In this document: positions 1 to 8,351 of the stretch, piece after piece
Layout of the letters: every line of letters begins with the position of its first letter
Position numbering within the stretch: the stretch's first letter is position 1
DNA from: Candidatus Paceibacterota bacterium
GTDB taxonomy: Bacteria; Verrucomicrobiota; Verrucomicrobiia; Limisphaerales; UBA8199
Assembly (NCBI GenBank): GCA_035452965.1
Contig: DAOTCE010000003.1
Coordinates: 186,001 to 250,000 of the forward strand
Length of the DNA: 64,000 nt
Direction: 5' to 3'
Program-made: the position numbers and the translations under genes
The notes under the pieces: model-generated
The model's input: the letters and a program-made list of their open reading frames with translations, nothing else
The model's database searches: none
Told to the model about the DNA's origin: nothing

Positions 1-46
1 ACCTCCACTGAACTCTCAGCCATCAATCTGTGCCCCCGTTCGAAGC

Positions 47-592
47 CTATAGGGGAGGTGACATTTGATCGGGGAAAATGAGTTTGGTGGTGTCGAAACC
101 GAGGGCTGCGGCTTGAGATATTAGTTTGTTCTTAAGCTCAGGCTCAATTTCAGGCTTTCGTGCCAAAATCCAAAAGTACGACTTCTTCGGCCCGCAGATC
201 ACCGCATATTGGTAGTCCTTTTGGTCGAGCTCGAAGATCACATATGAGCCGTAGAAAGGTCCGAAGAATGACACCTTCAAGTAGCCCTGGTCGGGTGATT
301 TGACGAAGAACGCCTTCCCCTCTGCCGATTTCCACTCCTTCTTGCTCTCCGAGTAACCGCGATTCAGCACGCGCACGCCTCCGCCCTTCCGCAGGCTGTA
401 ATCCGCGGTCACGTGGCTCAGGCCCCGTTCAAAGGAATGGTCCAGCCGCGCAATTTCATACCAGCGCCCCAGGTAACGATCCAACTCAAAACCCTGGACC
501 GGCTTGACACCCTTGGGCACCCCCACACAACCGCTGAACAGATACGCAATCATCAGACCGCCAGCAGAGATAATTACAGTTGTCAGTTTCAT
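47..592 (-). CDS. blc: Blc-type outer-membrane lipocalin lipoprotein
   Basis: Predicted 181-residue lipoprotein of the bacterial lipocalin (Blc) family, which binds lipids or fatty acids at the outer membrane. The start chosen is the ATG at 592: it gives a compact lipoprotein signal (MKLTT, hydrophobic stretch, lipobox FSGC near residue 21). An in-frame upstream ATG at 649 would put a charged extension before the signal and overlap the next gene. The mature part shows the lipocalin GxW signature (YLGRWYEIARLDHSFERG) and the conserved later segments YLKVSFFGPF and YAVICGP. Length fits the family. It lies 46 bases downstream of the WYL regulator on the same strand, so the two could be cotranscribed. 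Confidence 0.85.
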   Translation of the reverse strand: MKLTTVIISAGGLMIAYLFSGCVGVPKGVKPVQGFELDRYLGRWYEIARLDHSFERGLSHVTADYSLRKGGGVRVLNRGYSESKKEWKSAEGKAFFVKSPDQGYLKVSFFGPFYGSYVIFELDQKDYQYAVICGPKKSYFWILARKPEIEPELKNKLISQAAALGFDTTKLIFPDQMSPPL

Positions 593-638
593 GGCAATAG
601 CTGGTTGAAACCATGCACCAGCAAGGTGACGAGGCAAA

Positions 639-1667
639 CTAAATTCCAAGCTGCCTCTTATTGTGCATCACCATCGGTCCTCCGTAGCGCTGCCAAAGCT
701 CCCCGGTTGCTTTGAAGAGCCGCTCCCGCAGCTTCTCGGGTCTGATCACCGTCGCATGCGTCCCCAGGCTCAACACCCACCTTTCTGCTTCCTCCAGACT
801 GTCCAGCCGCAGCCGCACCCGCAGCATGCCACCCGGCATTTCGGTCAGCTCCTGGCTCGAATGCAGCCGCCGCCCGCGCACGTCATCCGCCGCGAACGCG
901 TCCAGCTCCACGACCACCTCGAAATCATCCTGCCCCTTGAACAGCCCGAGGCTCCCGCGCAGATACTCATTCAAATCGAACTTCTTCGACACCGTGAACC
1001 GCTTCCCCGTGAGCGTCGGCTTCGACAGTCTTGTCAATACGAAGGTCCTCATCGCTTTCCGCTCCATATCAAACCCAAACACACACCACTGGTTATCCAC
1101 GCACGCGATGTGATACGGCCGCACGTGCCGCAGCTGCGCCTTCACCTGCCCGCGATTCCGAGACATGAACTTCACCGCCCGCTTCTCGCTCACCGCCCGC
1201 ATCAGCAGGTTGAAGTTCTTCAATTCCGCATCGCCGGGCGCAAACGGCCGGAATGACAGCAGGCCGTCCATGCTCCCCAGCGAATAACGAACGCTCTGAT
1301 CCAACTGCCCCGTTACCTTGCGAAACGTCACCTCCAGCATCCGCTGCCAGGGCGTGCCCCGATACTGCTCAATCGCCTTGCTCGCCACAAACATGGTGAA
1401 AACATCCGCCTCCGACATCGGCATCTGCGGGAACTGCGGCACCGACCTCGTGAAGTAGAACCCGTTCTTCTTTCCGTCGAACTCCATCGGCAGCTTCAGC
1501 CGCGTCTTCATGAAGTCAATATCCCGCTTGATCGTCCGGACGCTCATCTCGAACTCCCGCGCCAGCTTGTGGCTGTTCGGGTATTCCCTGTTCTCGATGA
1601 GCTGGTGAATCCGCATCATCCGCTCAATCGCCGGCCAGCAATACACGGTCGTCTGTGCTTTCCTCAT
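639..1667 (-). CDS. WYL-domain transcriptional regulator
   Basis: A 342-residue regulator with an N-terminal winged helix-turn-helix (about residues 8-65, with SHKLAREFEMSVRTIKRDI as the recognition part) and a WYL domain with its C-terminal extension (about 150-335). The WYL region contains HVRPYHIACVDNQWCVFGFD; the canonical W-Y-L triplet is replaced by W-C-V. Such proteins bind DNA and sense a small ligand or nucleic acid. The ATG at 1667 is preferred because GGAGAG lies just upstream on the minus strand; a longer reading frame from 1766 would run through a pair of palindromic repeats. It is divergent from the YbjN-ARPP-1-receiver group, separated by about 830 bases of repeats. Confidence 0.85.
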   Translation of the reverse strand: MRKAQTTVYCWPAIERMMRIHQLIENREYPNSHKLAREFEMSVRTIKRDIDFMKTRLKLPMEFDGKKNGFYFTRSVPQFPQMPMSEADVFTMFVASKAIEQYRGTPWQRMLEVTFRKVTGQLDQSVRYSLGSMDGLLSFRPFAPGDAELKNFNLLMRAVSEKRAVKFMSRNRGQVKAQLRHVRPYHIACVDNQWCVFGFDMERKAMRTFVLTRLSKPTLTGKRFTVSKKFDLNEYLRGSLGLFKGQDDFEVVVELDAFAADDVRGRRLHSSQELTEMPGGMLRVRLRLDSLEEAERWVLSLGTHATVIRPEKLRERLFKATGELWQRYGGPMVMHNKRQLGI

Positions 1668-1692
1668 AATTCGCTCTCCGCCTTGAATGTAG

Positions 1693-1734
1693 GGCAGGCG
1701 TCTCGCCTGCCGGTTCACGAGACCTCCGGTCTCG
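1693..1734. repeat. Twin hairpin, REP/BIME-like
   Basis: Two perfect hairpins in tandem: GGCAGGCG at 1693-1700 pairs with CGCCTGCC at 1704-1711 (3-base loop), and CGAGACC at 1718-1724 pairs with GGTCTCG at 1728-1734 (3-base loop). They sit just upstream of the WYL regulator start, so they would be in its 5' leader if transcription begins farther out. This layout resembles dispersed extragenic palindromes, but no second copy was found in the window. Confidence 0.7.
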
Positions 1735-2495
1735 TCTTGCACCCATTTAATGTGCTCAGCGCTCAACCATCAACTCTCAACCCTCAACCATTCCTGTAAT
1801 CGCGGGTGTCATCCGTTGACACCCCCCCGATCTTCTGCTTAATCGCGGATTGCCGGAAAGTGCCAACGGTGGTTTTCCCATTGCCGCCCTGACAGCCGGG
1901 GCAGAGGGAACACAACGTCATTAACGCTCCCCAGCCAGAACCGGATGGTTCCTCCAACCTCCAACCGGTGAACTGTCCAAATTTTGGACAGTAATCCTGC
2001 CGTGTTGCCTTCTCCAGTCTGCTCAGACCCCGGCACCGTTGGCTTGGGGTTACGGTGGCGGCACGGTGGTGCTACGGTGTGTATCCCATGGGGAGCGCTC
2101 CCCATGGGATACACACCGTAGCCGGACCGCACTAACGGGCCATCCACCGGCCATTTGCCCGCCAAAGCAGGCGTTTGGCCACCATAACGGCGCTGCCGCC
2201 CGTCCGGCGGCGGTGTTGGAGGCAAGCTGAGAGGCCAAGACCGCGAATCGCCACTGGGGTTCCCAGGGGCAGCGAGGAACGAGCGCCATCCTGGGCACTG
2301 CCGTCGGGAAGTGCGCCATTTTCCTCGGATACAGGGAAGGGTGAGGGGCAAGGCCGTGTCCAGTCGCGTCCGTCCGGGGCTCCAAAATTTCTGAAAATTA
2401 TAAGGGAGGGTGTCATTCTTTGTCACCCCCCATGTGTTAGATTACTGATAGTTGGGCGCATAGTGCCCCCTAACATAGAAAGGCATTTATCAACA
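1735..2495. other. Repeat-rich intergenic region, no convincing gene
   Basis: About 760 bases between divergent genes. Open frames here on both strands are explained by GC bias and by the long palindrome at 2071-2122, and none shows a recognisable domain. The only structure I can support is the composite repeat at 1972-2134, given separately. A duplicated GGGTGTCA...TTGACACCCCC pattern at about 1804-1829 and a related GGGTGTCATTCTTTGTCACC at 2408-2427 are short hairpins flanking the region. Confidence 0.6.
1972..2134 (+). repeat. Composite palindromic repeat, copy 1
   Basis: Three parts in fixed order. (1) A 21-base hairpin at 1972-1992 with arms ACTGTCCAAA and TTTGGACAGT. (2) Three direct 11-bp units TACGGTGGCGG, CACGGTGGTGC and TACGGTGTGTA at 2051-2083. 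(3) A perfect 52-bp palindrome at 2071-2122, centred between 2096 and 2097, whose core half is GTGTATCCCATGGGGAGC. A conserved tail CGGACCGCACT follows at 2124-2134. The same arrangement, in the same orientation and with almost the same spacing, occurs at 59013-59176. Confidence 0.9.
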
Positions 2496-2990
2496 ATGAA
2501 CACCATACTCCAGGCGACGGCCGACCTCCTCAAGTCGAAGAAATACCAGCCCGCGTTTACCGAAGACGGCGACCTGCTGCTCGTCCCGTGCGGCGGTGAG
2601 CATCTGTACTGGACCACTTCCGTTGACACCTCATCGAACGGGAGCGTCATCACCCTCCTGAGTCGTGTGCCGGTCAAGGTCCCGCCCGCCAAACGCGGCG
2701 CCTGCGCCCGGCTGCTGGCCCGAATCAACTACGGCAAGCGCCAGGGCGCCTTCCACCTCGATACCCGCGACGGCGAAGTCCTGTTCTGCATCTCCAACGT
2801 GCTCACCGCTGGAATCGCGTCCGAGGAAATGCTCGATGTCCTGTTCGGCACGACCTACAGCGCGATGAACGAGCACGCCACGAAGATCTTCAAGCTTGTT
2901 TACGGCCGCGGCTCAGCGTCCGATGCCGAGAGCGTCACTCCAGCCCGCGACCGGCACCGCAGCATCAGGCCGCCGGGCCTCGAAAACTGA
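2496..2990 (+). CDS. YbjN-like sensory/chaperone-type protein
   Basis: A 164-residue cytoplasmic protein resembling the YbjN family (bacterial sensory transduction regulator fold): an N-terminal ITTLLSRV-type beta meander, then LARINYGKRQGAFHLDTRDG and GEVLFCISN, then a C-terminal helix with FGTTYSAMNEHATKIFKLVYG. The family has a type-III-secretion-chaperone-like fold; its biochemical role is not settled. The start is the ATG at 2496; an upstream in-frame extension to 2175 would cover repeat sequence and is rejected. The last 25 residues are polar and probably disordered. It is first in a probable operon with the ARPP-1-like gene 52 bases downstream. Confidence 0.65.
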   Translation: MNTILQATADLLKSKKYQPAFTEDGDLLLVPCGGEHLYWTTSVDTSSNGSVITLLSRVPVKVPPAKRGACARLLARINYGKRQGAFHLDTRDGEVLFCISNVLTAGIASEEMLDVLFGTTYSAMNEHATKIFKLVYGRGSASDAESVTPARDRHRSIRPPGLEN

Positions 2991-3042
2991 GGCCCACTGA
3001 TTTCTCGCGCATCGGTCAACCAGCACCAAAGAAAGGAAAACA

Positions 3043-4092
3043 ATGGATAACGTAGTGAAAACCCGGCTCCAATCGGTTCAGTTCGGCGAAGCTCAGACCT
3101 ATAAGAACATCACCATCCTGCCGCTCATCGCCCCGGCAGACGGCACATTCCAGTACCGCACCCTCGGCGAAGCCCTCGCCACCTGGGACATCGCCATTAC
3201 CGAAGTCTCCGCCGCCGGTTCGGTGCCTGACCTCATGGTCGTCAACCGCGCGAACAAGCCCGTGCTCCTCATTGACGGCGAGGAGCTCGCCGGTGCCAAG
3301 CAAAACCGCGTCCTTAACACCTCGATCCTGATCAAAGAAGTCTCGGAGACGAAGATCCCCGTGAGCTGCACGGAGCAGGGACGCTGGTCCTACGCCTCCC
3401 AGGCGTTCGCCGAGTCCGGCAACGTCATGGCCTACAAGAGCCGCTCGAGGAAGACTCGCTCAGTCCACGAGTCGCTGCAATCCTGCGGCGCGCCCGTGTC
3501 CAACCAGGGCGAGGTCTGGAACGGGATTGCCGAACTGCAGGTCAAAGCCTGTTGCACGTCCCCAACCTCCGCCATGAGCGATGTCTACAAGGCTCGCGAC
3601 GAGGACCTCCGCCAGTGCGACGAAACCTTCAAACCCGTCGCCAACCAGATAGGCTTGCTGGCCTTCATCGGCGGCAAACCCGCCGGCGTGGAATTGGTTT
3701 CGCTCATATCTGCCTACGCCAAGCTGCATCCCAAGCTGGTCCGCAGCTACGCTTTGGAAGCCCTGATCGAGTCTCGCCCCTCGCCTGCGGGAGCGGGACA
3801 AGGTGGCACCCCAGCGCCGGGTGAGGGCAAATCCGGCGCTTCAGCCGTGAGCCTTGAACCTTCAATCCCGGCCCAGGCCCATGCCTTCCTCGCCGAAATT
3901 GTCGCCGCGGATGAGCGCCAGTTCCCTTCAGTCGGCCACGGCACAGACTACCGCTACAAGGCCAGAGCCCTCGCCGGCACCGCGCTGGTCCACGAGAAGG
4001 AAGTCGTCCATGCCGCCTTCTTTCGCCTGGAAGAAACCGGGCAGCCCGTCCAACTTGCCCCCCTCCGCCGCCGCCGGCAGTATCGCGAGTAA
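3043..4092 (+). CDS. ARPP-1-like domain protein
   Basis: A 349-residue protein matching the ARPP-1 domain family (named for association with ADP-ribosylglycohydrolase and rhodanese-phosphatase proteins) as I remember it. Signs are LPLIAPADGTFQYRTLGEAL, the block LMVVNRANKPVLLIDGEEL, then GAKQNRVLNTSILI and IPVSCTEQGRW in the N-terminal half, and FIGGKPAGVELVS and the HALIDPE-like HATDYRYK-type end segment (HGTDYRYKARALAG) in the C-terminal half. AAGGA just before ATG 3043 supports the start. Residues about 244-266 form an odd proline/glycine-rich linker (SRPSPAGAGQGGTPAPGEG) that looks like a repeat inserted in frame. The family's enzymatic role is unknown. The tandem receiver gene starts 9 bases after its stop. 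Confidence 0.75.
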   Translation: MDNVVKTRLQSVQFGEAQTYKNITILPLIAPADGTFQYRTLGEALATWDIAITEVSAAGSVPDLMVVNRANKPVLLIDGEELAGAKQNRVLNTSILIKEVSETKIPVSCTEQGRWSYASQAFAESGNVMAYKSRSRKTRSVHESLQSCGAPVSNQGEVWNGIAELQVKACCTSPTSAMSDVYKARDEDLRQCDETFKPVANQIGLLAFIGGKPAGVELVSLISAYAKLHPKLVRSYALEALIESRPSPAGAGQGGTPAPGEGKSGASAVSLEPSIPAQAHAFLAEIVAADERQFPSVGHGTDYRYKARALAGTALVHEKEVVHAAFFRLEETGQPVQLAPLRRRRQYRE

Positions 4093-4101
4093 CGACGCCC
4101 C

Positions 4102-5025
4102 ATGAGCGAGAACGACGAACAGAAACCGCCGCGAAATCCTCCGGGAAAAGAGGGGCAGACTCCGAAGCCCCAGGCTAAGGGGTCTATTTCCCTCCTGAAG
4201 GGGAACCGCCCCGCTCGTATCCTGCTCTGCGACGACGAGCCATGCGTCCGCGAATGCATGAAACTCGTCTTTGAATACAGCTTCCGGGACTTCGAACTAG
4301 TCCAATGCGACACCGGTCACGCTACCCTGCGCGAAGTCGCCCGCCAGGCCCCCGACCTGCTCGTCACTGATTGCAGCCACGCCGGTCTCAACTTCTGTGA
4401 AACGCTCCCCATTCTCTACCGCATGCAAGTGCGGTTCCCCATCATCGTTGTTTCGGCGTGGTCAGGCAACCCGGAAGTGCGTGATCCCATTCTCTCCGTG
4501 CCCGGCTTCGACATCATCCTGCTCTGCAAACCGTTCGCTCTGTCCGAAATCAGAAACGCCGTGCTCCGGTTTCTCGGCTCGAACCCGCGCCAGACCCAGC
4601 ACCTCATTTCCCTGGCCCGGTCCGATCGAAATGCACGGATCATCCTCCTGGACGACGAGTCCACAGCCCGCGACCTGATCCGCGCCTTGCTCCCGCTGTG
4701 GTTCCGCGACTACCAACTGATCGAATTCGCCACCGGCGACGAAGCCTTGCGTGAAATCACGCGCCGCGCCCCGGACCTCCTTATCACCGACTACGGTCAC
4801 AGCGGCTGTTCGTGCGAGGAACTGCTCCATCGCTTCTACCGTTGCAGGTCCAAGTTCCCGATCCTGGTCTCTTCCCTCTACGTCGGTGCCTGCCCAGAGC
4901 TCCAGCAGCGCCTCCTGGCCTTCCCCGGCTACAACATTGCGCTCCTGAACAAGCCTTTCTCTCCGGAGGCCCTGAAATCCCAAGTTCTCAAGTGTCTAAG
5001 CCCTCCAACCCCGGCCGGGAACTGA
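4102..5025 (+). CDS. Tandem receiver-domain protein, no output domain
   Basis: A 307-residue protein made of two response-regulator receiver domains and nothing else. Domain 1 (about 38-158) has the acidic pair D44/D45 (LLCDDE), phosphoacceptor D90 (LLVTD), switch serine S118 (VVSAW) and K143 (LCKPF). Domain 2 (about 178-300) has D184/D185 (LLDDE), D230 (LLITD), S257 or S258 (LVSSLY) and K284 (LNKPF). Both therefore keep every residue needed for phosphorylation. The linker at 155-177 is short and polar. With no DNA-binding or enzymatic output, it may act as a phosphate shuttle or by protein contact. No histidine kinase is nearby. Likely cotranscribed with the ARPP-1-like gene. Confidence 0.85.
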   Translation: MSENDEQKPPRNPPGKEGQTPKPQAKGSISLLKGNRPARILLCDDEPCVRECMKLVFEYSFRDFELVQCDTGHATLREVARQAPDLLVTDCSHAGLNFCETLPILYRMQVRFPIIVVSAWSGNPEVRDPILSVPGFDIILLCKPFALSEIRNAVLRFLGSNPRQTQHLISLARSDRNARIILLDDESTARDLIRALLPLWFRDYQLIEFATGDEALREITRRAPDLLITDYGHSGCSCEELLHRFYRCRSKFPILVSSLYVGACPELQQRLLAFPGYNIALLNKPFSPEALKSQVLKCLSPPTPAGN

Positions 5026-5105
5026 AATGCCGGCTCCAACTCGAGATGCGCCCCGCGCCGTTGCGTGCCATTTACATTCAGCGCATTGACTGGTAAAAGC
5101 TGGGT

Positions 5106-5921
5106 GTGCTTAGCGACTCCGCCATATGGAAGTCCTTGAACGCGCCGGGCCGGCTGTTCTTGATCGCCGGTCCATGCGTCATCGAGAACGAGGCCCTCTG
5201 CCTGCGGGTGGCCTCGGCCCTGAAGCGGCTCTGCGACCGGTTGGGCGTGTTCTACGTCTTCAAGGCCAGCTACGACAAGGCCAACCGTACCTCGGCCAAG
5301 TCGTTCCGTGGGCCCGGCCTCGAAGCAGGATTGGCCGTGCTGGCCAATGTCCGTGCCCGCGTGGGCGTGCCGGTCCTGACCGACGTCCACACGGAGGCCC
5401 AGGCCGCAGCCGCGGCGCGGGTGGCGGATATGCTGCAAATCCCCGCCTTCCTCTGCCGCCAAACCGACCTGATCGCCGCGGCGGTTGGAACGGGCAGGAT
5501 AGTAAATCTGAAGAAGGGGCAGTTTCTCTCACCGGAGGAAATGGGCCAGGTGGTCGGCAAGGCGAAGAGCATGGGGGGCAGGAAGCTCCTGCTCACTGAG
5601 CGCGGCACGACATTCGGCTATAACAACCTGGTCGCGGACATGCGCTCGATTCCCATCCTGCGCCGGTTTGGTTTTCCGGTGGTATTTGACGCGACGCATT
5701 CGGTGCAGCTTCCGGGTGGCGGCGGGGACTGTTCGAGCGGGCAGCGGGATTTCGCCCCGGTGCTCGCCCGCTGCGCGATGGCGGCGGGTGCCAGCGGGGT
5801 GTTTCTCGAAACCCACCCCGAGCCAGCCCGGGCATTGAGCGACGGGCCGAATATGATTCCCCTGGCTGAAATGCCCGCGCTGCTGAAGAGCCTCGTGAAG
5901 GTTCATTTGGCGGTTCAGTAA
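5106..5921 (+). CDS. kdsA: 3-deoxy-8-phosphooctulonate (KDO-8-P) synthase
   Basis: A 271-residue enzyme of normal family length that condenses phosphoenolpyruvate with arabinose 5-phosphate to give KDO-8-phosphate for the LPS inner core. Diagnostic segments: LIAGPCVIENE near residue 18, VFKASYDKANRTS and FRGPGLEAGL near 55-75, VPVLTDVH and DMLQIPAFLCRQTDLI in the middle, ERGTTFGYNNLV and VVFDATHSVQLPGG later, and FLETHPEPARALSDGPNM near the end. The start is GTG at 5106; no in-frame ATG gives the complete N-terminal strand. kdsC begins one base after its stop, so the two are almost certainly cotranscribed. Confidence 0.95.
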   Translation: MLSDSAIWKSLNAPGRLFLIAGPCVIENEALCLRVASALKRLCDRLGVFYVFKASYDKANRTSAKSFRGPGLEAGLAVLANVRARVGVPVLTDVHTEAQAAAAARVADMLQIPAFLCRQTDLIAAAVGTGRIVNLKKGQFLSPEEMGQVVGKAKSMGGRKLLLTERGTTFGYNNLVADMRSIPILRRFGFPVVFDATHSVQLPGGGGDCSSGQRDFAPVLARCAMAAGASGVFLETHPEPARALSDGPNMIPLAEMPALLKSLVKVHLAVQ

Positions 5922-5922
5922 G

Positions 5923-6495
5923 ATGCCTGCCCGGAGAACCGAGCATCGAACAGCGCGGGCCCGTGGCCGCCGCCCGGCGTCGCTCGACGCGGCGCTCCGG
6001 CGCATCCGGCTGCTGTTGTGCGACGTGGACGGCGTTTTGACCGACGGTGCGGTATTCATCGGCGGGCCGGAGGAAACCAAGCGATTCAGCATTCGGGACG
6101 GGTTGGGGTTGGTAATAGCGCGACGCGAAGGCCTGAAGATTGGTTGGATTTCCGGCCGGGCCTCGGCGGCCACGGCGCGGAGGGCGCGGGAACTCAAAAT
6201 AGATTTCCTTCGCCAGCAAAAGGGCGGTAAAGTCTACGTCGTGGACAGACTTCTCGCTCAAACCGGCTTTCGTTGGGACGAGGTCTGCTACATTGGCGAT
6301 GACATTGTGGACCTGGGCGTCTTGAAACGCGCGGGAGTGGCCGTAGCGGTGGCCAACGGCGTGGCGGAAGCAGGGGCGGCGGCGGATTACGTCACCCGGG
6401 CCGACGGCGGGCACGGGGCGGTGCGCGAGGTGGTCGAGTTGATTCTCAAGGCTCAAGGCAAGTGGGAGCATATTGTGGCAGCACACGCCGCTTAA
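5923..6495 (+). CDS. kdsC: KDO-8-phosphate phosphatase (HAD family)
   Basis: A 190-residue cytoplasmic HAD phosphatase that hydrolyses KDO-8-P to KDO. HAD motif I is LLCDVDGVLTDG with D34 and D36. Motif II is GWISGRAS, a lysine follows in QQKGGK, and motif III/IV is CYIGDDIVDLGVL. The cap-less C1-type layout and the C-terminal ADYVTRADGGHGAVREV segment are typical of KdsC. The first 25 residues are arginine-rich and not conserved, so a slightly later start cannot be excluded. It is placed between kdsA (1-base gap) and the LptA/C-like gene (4-base gap). Confidence 0.95.
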   Translation: MPARRTEHRTARARGRRPASLDAALRRIRLLLCDVDGVLTDGAVFIGGPEETKRFSIRDGLGLVIARREGLKIGWISGRASAATARRARELKIDFLRQQKGGKVYVVDRLLAQTGFRWDEVCYIGDDIVDLGVLKRAGVAVAVANGVAEAGAAADYVTRADGGHGAVREVVELILKAQGKWEHIVAAHAA

Positions 6496-6499
6496 TCCG

Positions 6500-8329
6500 A
6501 TGAACCGGCATATCCAATTTACCAGTGGCGCGGCGCTGGCCATGCTGGCGCTTGGCCTGGCGATCAACGCCCGGCCGGCCCACGCGCAGCCGGTGGTCGG
6601 CGGGCAGGGTTTCAAATTCGCCGATTACCACGAAGCGCCGCATGATACGCAGATGAAAGCGCTGATCGAGGGCGCTCAGGCGCAGCAGCAGGCTGATAAA
6701 CGATGGCTTGTTACCAAGGCCAAATACCAAACCTTCAGCCCGACCGGCGAGGGCGAGCTGGTGGTCGAGGCGCCCGAGTGCTTGTTCGATCCAACCCATC
6801 GCTCGATCAGTTCCGCGGGTCCGCTCCAGGTGCAAACCGCGAATGGGCGGTTCGCCATCAAAGGGGAGGGCTTCGTTCGGCAGCAGACTAATGCGACCCT
6901 GCTGGTTTCCAATCGTGTCCATACGACCATCCATCCCGATTTGCTCAAGCCGGCAGCCGCCACGCCGCTCACCAATCGGCCCGCCGAAGTGGCGCCGGGC
7001 ATGGACATCTTCTCCGACCAGTTCGAATACGAGCAAACTTCGGGCAAGGGCGTGTACCAGGGAAACGTTCGCGTGACGGGGACAAACCTGAATTCCACGG
7101 CGGGGCGGCTGACCGTTCTGCTGCCAATGGCCGAGCACCGGCTGCAAAGCCTGACCGCCGAGGAACGCGTGGTTGTGGATTACGAGAAGATACATGCCAC
7201 AGGCGAGTGGGCGTTCTACTCGGCAGACACCGACCTGATCCAAATGAAAGGCCAGCCGACCTGGCGGATCGAGCAGCGGCAGGGAAGCGGCGACGAGCTG
7301 ATCTTCGACCGGACGAACAGGATTTTCCGAGCAATGGGCCACGCCAGGCTCCAGATGCCCGCTGCGGGCCTGGGGGCCGCCGGCTTTCTTTCGCCCCCCG
7401 GATCAAGGTCGGTCAATTCGCCGGCCCCAGCCAACGAGGTCGTCGAGATCCAATGTGATAACTACGAACTGCGGACCGATGTGGCGGTTTTTCGCGATCA
7501 GGTGAACGTCAGCGACCGCCTCGACGGCCAACTGCAAGGCCAGATGGCCTGCGGCCTGATGACGCTCACCCTGGCTGGCACAAATGAATTGGGCAAGATG
7601 GTAGCGGAGCGGGCAGTAGTCATCGCGCGGGAGGACCGGCGATTCACGGCGGCCAAAGCCGAGTACACCGCCACTAATCACTTGCTGGAGCTTATCGGCA
7701 GCCCCGCTTGGCAGGCTGGCTCCCGCGAGGGGAGAGGCGACTCGATACGCGTGAACCTTGCCCGCGAGGAGATGCTCGTGGAAGGAAATGCTTTCATGAG
7801 ACTGCCCGCCGCCGAGGTTGGGCAGGCCGCTCTGGCTGGCTCGGCTGCGCCCACACCCGGCCAGACCAGCGGGGGCGCGCCGGCATTCGCGGAGATTTAC
7901 TCGCAGCAGTATTTGCTCACGCCAGCAACAGGCCTGTTTCATGGCGGGGTGCGGATTGAACATCCGCAGATGAAATGGACCTGCGAGGAGCTGACCATGC
8001 TGTCGCCTCCGGAATTGGGGAAGGATGGCCGCATGCTGATTGCCGAGCCGTCGGTGGTGTTCGACCTGCAAAATGCGCAGGGGCAGACTCTCCGTGGCAC
8101 CGGTCAAAAGGCCGTCTTCACCCGCCGCCTCACTGCCACGCTGACCAACGATCTGATGGAGCTGACCGGCACCCCCGCCGTTCTGGCCGCGACCAACATT
8201 GTGATCCGGAACAAGACCATCGCCCTGGACCTGTCGAGCCACAAGCTGACGACCCCGGGTAGGTACAACTTTCGAGGCCCGCTGCCGGCCTCCGCAACGA
8301 ACCTGTTCCGGCCGCCGAACGGCAGCTAA
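6500..8329 (+). CDS. Long LptA/LptC-like (OstA) periplasmic LPS transport protein
   Basis: A 609-residue exported protein. ATG 6500 gives a clean signal peptide (MNRHIQF, hydrophobic run, cleavage near AHAQ at residue 30); an upstream in-frame TTG at 6473 would overlap kdsC. After the signal the chain reads as several consecutive OstA/LptA-type beta segments: about 65-135, 165-275 (SDQFEYEQTSGKGVYQGNV), 310-430 (CDNYELRTDVAVFRDQVNV) and 465-600 (SQQYLLTPATGLFHGGVRI). Canonical LptA is about 185 residues and LptC about 190, so this is several units in one chain. It lies between kdsC and lptB, where lptC-lptA normally sit, and probably supplies the periplasmic bridge for LPS. Confidence 0.75.
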   Translation: MNRHIQFTSGAALAMLALGLAINARPAHAQPVVGGQGFKFADYHEAPHDTQMKALIEGAQAQQQADKRWLVTKAKYQTFSPTGEGELVVEAPECLFDPTHRSISSAGPLQVQTANGRFAIKGEGFVRQQTNATLLVSNRVHTTIHPDLLKPAAATPLTNRPAEVAPGMDIFSDQFEYEQTSGKGVYQGNVRVTGTNLNSTAGRLTVLLPMAEHRLQSLTAEERVVVDYEKIHATGEWAFYSADTDLIQMKGQPTWRIEQRQGSGDELIFDRTNRIFRAMGHARLQMPAAGLGAAGFLSPPGSRSVNSPAPANEVVEIQCDNYELRTDVAVFRDQVNVSDRLDGQLQGQMACGLMTLTLAGTNELGKMVAERAVVIAREDRRFTAAKAEYTATNHLLELIGSPAWQAGSREGRGDSIRVNLAREEMLVEGNAFMRLPAAEVGQAALAGSAAPTPGQTSGGAPAFAEIYSQQYLLTPATGLFHGGVRIEHPQMKWTCEELTMLSPPELGKDGRMLIAEPSVVFDLQNAQGQTLRGTGQKAVFTRRLTATLTNDLMELTGTPAVLAATNIVIRNKTIALDLSSHKLTTPGRYNFRGPLPASATNLFRPPNGS

Positions 8330-8351
8330 ACCAGATCGTGCACCGCGTGTC

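Noticed and set aside
1839..2426. Frames containing the peptide YPMGSAPHGIHT, also near 24100 and 59130
   Set aside because: The peptide is simply the translation of the palindrome core, which reads the same on both strands; no other protein feature supports a gene.
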